This document shows, piece by piece, positions 63,001 to 64,000 of a DNA stretch of 64,000 nt (positions are counted from its first letter, which is position 1; the number at the start of each line of letters is the position of its first letter). Under the pieces are notes generated by a model, which ran no database searches, was not told where the DNA came from, and worked only from the letters and a program-made list of their open reading frames with translations. Origin of the DNA: Crotophaga sulcirostris. Taxonomy: Eukaryota > Chordata > Aves > Cuculiformes > Crotophagidae. Location of the stretch: assembly GCA_013397455.1 (NCBI GenBank), contig VYZB01000329.1, forward strand, positions 52,381 through 116,380, given 5' to 3'. The translations under genes were made by a program, and so were the position numbers.

Positions 63001-64000
63001 CGTGATATTGTCACTCGTGTCTTGAAAGAAAATATTGCAAATCTGAAAGCTTGTAAAATATGCATACCTTGGGACTTCAGTGAGGTGCCTTGTGGCTATA
63101 ACTCATGAGGTGTCCGCGGAATAGGGATAACCCATAGGACTGAGAAAATTAAACTGAGCAGCTGAACTTTGGGCTTCTACTACATAGCTTGCTGACTGTG
63201 AGAGGCAGTGTATGAAGCTTTCTTTTCTTTCTGAAAATAAACATTGGTGCTGATGTGTGAGTCCTTCTGCACTTCCTATAATTGCAGCTTTTGAGTGACT
63301 TTGCTCTACCATTTATTATTTTCTGCCCAGATTTCAATCTGGTTCCACAATGGCCAGACAATGCGCGAATGTATTTGAGTTAGAGTATATTTACTCTGTA
63401 CTCTGATTATGGTGGTATTCAGAATCTAGAGAAAAGTTGATATAATGGAGGTCAGGATCTCACTAGGTTTCAAAACCAAGATTAAACATGCTTATGTCTA
63501 AAAAGACTATACGGTAACTTTTTGATAGGGACACTATAAACTCACATGTTCCACATGTGTTAGTGAAAGGTGAAACAAAGATTGTGAGAATATAGCATTT
63601 CAGAGAAACTAAGCATTGTGGGCTCAATTATTTTTCAATACAGTTTTTGCTTCTGAAAAACAGTTTAAATTACATATTATGTATGTATTACCAGAAGTTA
63701 TTTAGCTATTCTGCATTCAGCAAGGTAGCCCTGTACTATCTCAGTACAATGATAGTTACTTGTCTGCCCATGTTTGTCTTTTTTGTTTTGGTTTTTTTTT
63801 TTAATGCCAGACTGTGGACTGATTATGTGTAAATGACAGTTTTATATAACTCGAACAGGAAACATATTCCCCTAGCCATGTGTCAAAGCTGAAAGACAAC
63901 TGGTGTGATGTTCTAGAAACTCTACTTTCTGACAGCCCATACTAATTTCTTTATTTTTCTGCAAATCCAGCTCAAACTTTCCCTTGTTAAGTCAGTCATT
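60011..64000. other. Unique noncoding stretch to the window end
   Basis: About 4 kb. It contains a TG-rich imperfect duplication near 60440-60500 (two ATGCAATGTGTG/GTGCAATGTGTG units) and a 7-bp inverted repeat at 63543-63559. Open frames reach 93 codons (minus, 62163-62444), with no recognised family. The 81-codon plus frame at 60167-60412 has four cysteines and four histidines in its second half, but their spacing fits no zinc-finger pattern I know. A T run lies near 63791-63802. Confidence 0.5.
63543..63559. repeat. 7-bp perfect inverted repeat with 3-bp spacer
   Basis: CACATGT and ACATGTG are separated by TCC. It contains two CATG cores and looks superficially like a dimeric binding site, but it does not fit the p53 consensus well. 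Listed as a small symmetric site of unknown meaning. Confidence 0.6.

Noticed and set aside
63543..63559. p53 response element
   Set aside because: The CATG cores are present, but the flanking purine and pyrimidine positions do not fit the RRRCWWGYYY half-sites.
1..64000. CRISPR arrays, bacterial operons, tRNA or rRNA genes
   Set aside because: No regularly spaced repeats, no dense gene arrangement and no cloverleaf or rRNA motifs were recognised; the sequence is that of a vertebrate nuclear genome.

Overview
This window is vertebrate nuclear DNA, almost certainly from a bird. The main evidence is eight CR1 LINE fragments. Several keep the 8-bp tandem 3' tail and the ORF2 C-terminal peptide typical of CR1, and CR1 is the dominant repeat of bird genomes. 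There is also a solo LTR of a family I recognise as avian ERVL-type, plus an older relative of it. The sequence is AT-rich and CpG-poor, with no mammalian-type SINEs and no bacterial-style gene packing. I cannot name the species or chromosome. The LTR type makes a non-galliform bird somewhat more likely, but that is a weak inference.

I find no host protein-coding gene that I can support. The longest open frame is 154 codons (3516-3980), overlaps an antisense frame and resembles nothing I know. Most other open frames are chance frames or lie inside CR1 or LTR sequence. The window is best read as intergenic DNA or the inside of a very large intron.

Layout. 1-11526 is mostly unique AT-rich DNA, with an 18-bp tandem duplication (3412-3454), an old interspersed-repeat remnant (about 9865-9950) and a CpG-retaining patch (10505-10800). 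11527-12098 and 12810-12960 are two CR1 fragments of opposite strand. 14430-14800 is a second CpG-retaining patch containing a good CTCF motif. 18580-18990 is a CR1 3' end. 18991-29330 is unique DNA with a few simple repeats. 29333-31660 is a GC-rich island. It holds a G-quadruplex motif, a diverged direct-repeat pair and, between the two repeat copies, a complete solo LTR with a perfect 5-bp target duplication. 33000-33144 is a CR1 tail. 36340-37980 is very AT-rich and repeat-poor, a candidate conserved noncoding block. 38310-39045 is the older LTR. 39533-39680 and 40723-41120 are CR1 fragments, the latter with a 100-codon open ORF2 end. 44322-44389 is a cluster of AP-1 sites. 45995-46084 is a long CTCCT microsatellite. 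46956-46970 is a near-ideal CTCF site. 52881-52950 is a degenerate GACAA repeat. 53216-53299 is a speculative terminal exon. 53560-53945 and about 54170-54300 are further CR1 pieces. 54301-64000 is unique DNA with no recognisable gene.

No gene system can be assembled here. The most useful leads are regulatory: two CTCF motifs in the same orientation, two CpG-retaining patches, the AT-rich block and the GC-rich island around the solo LTR. All of these need alignment or chromatin data to confirm.
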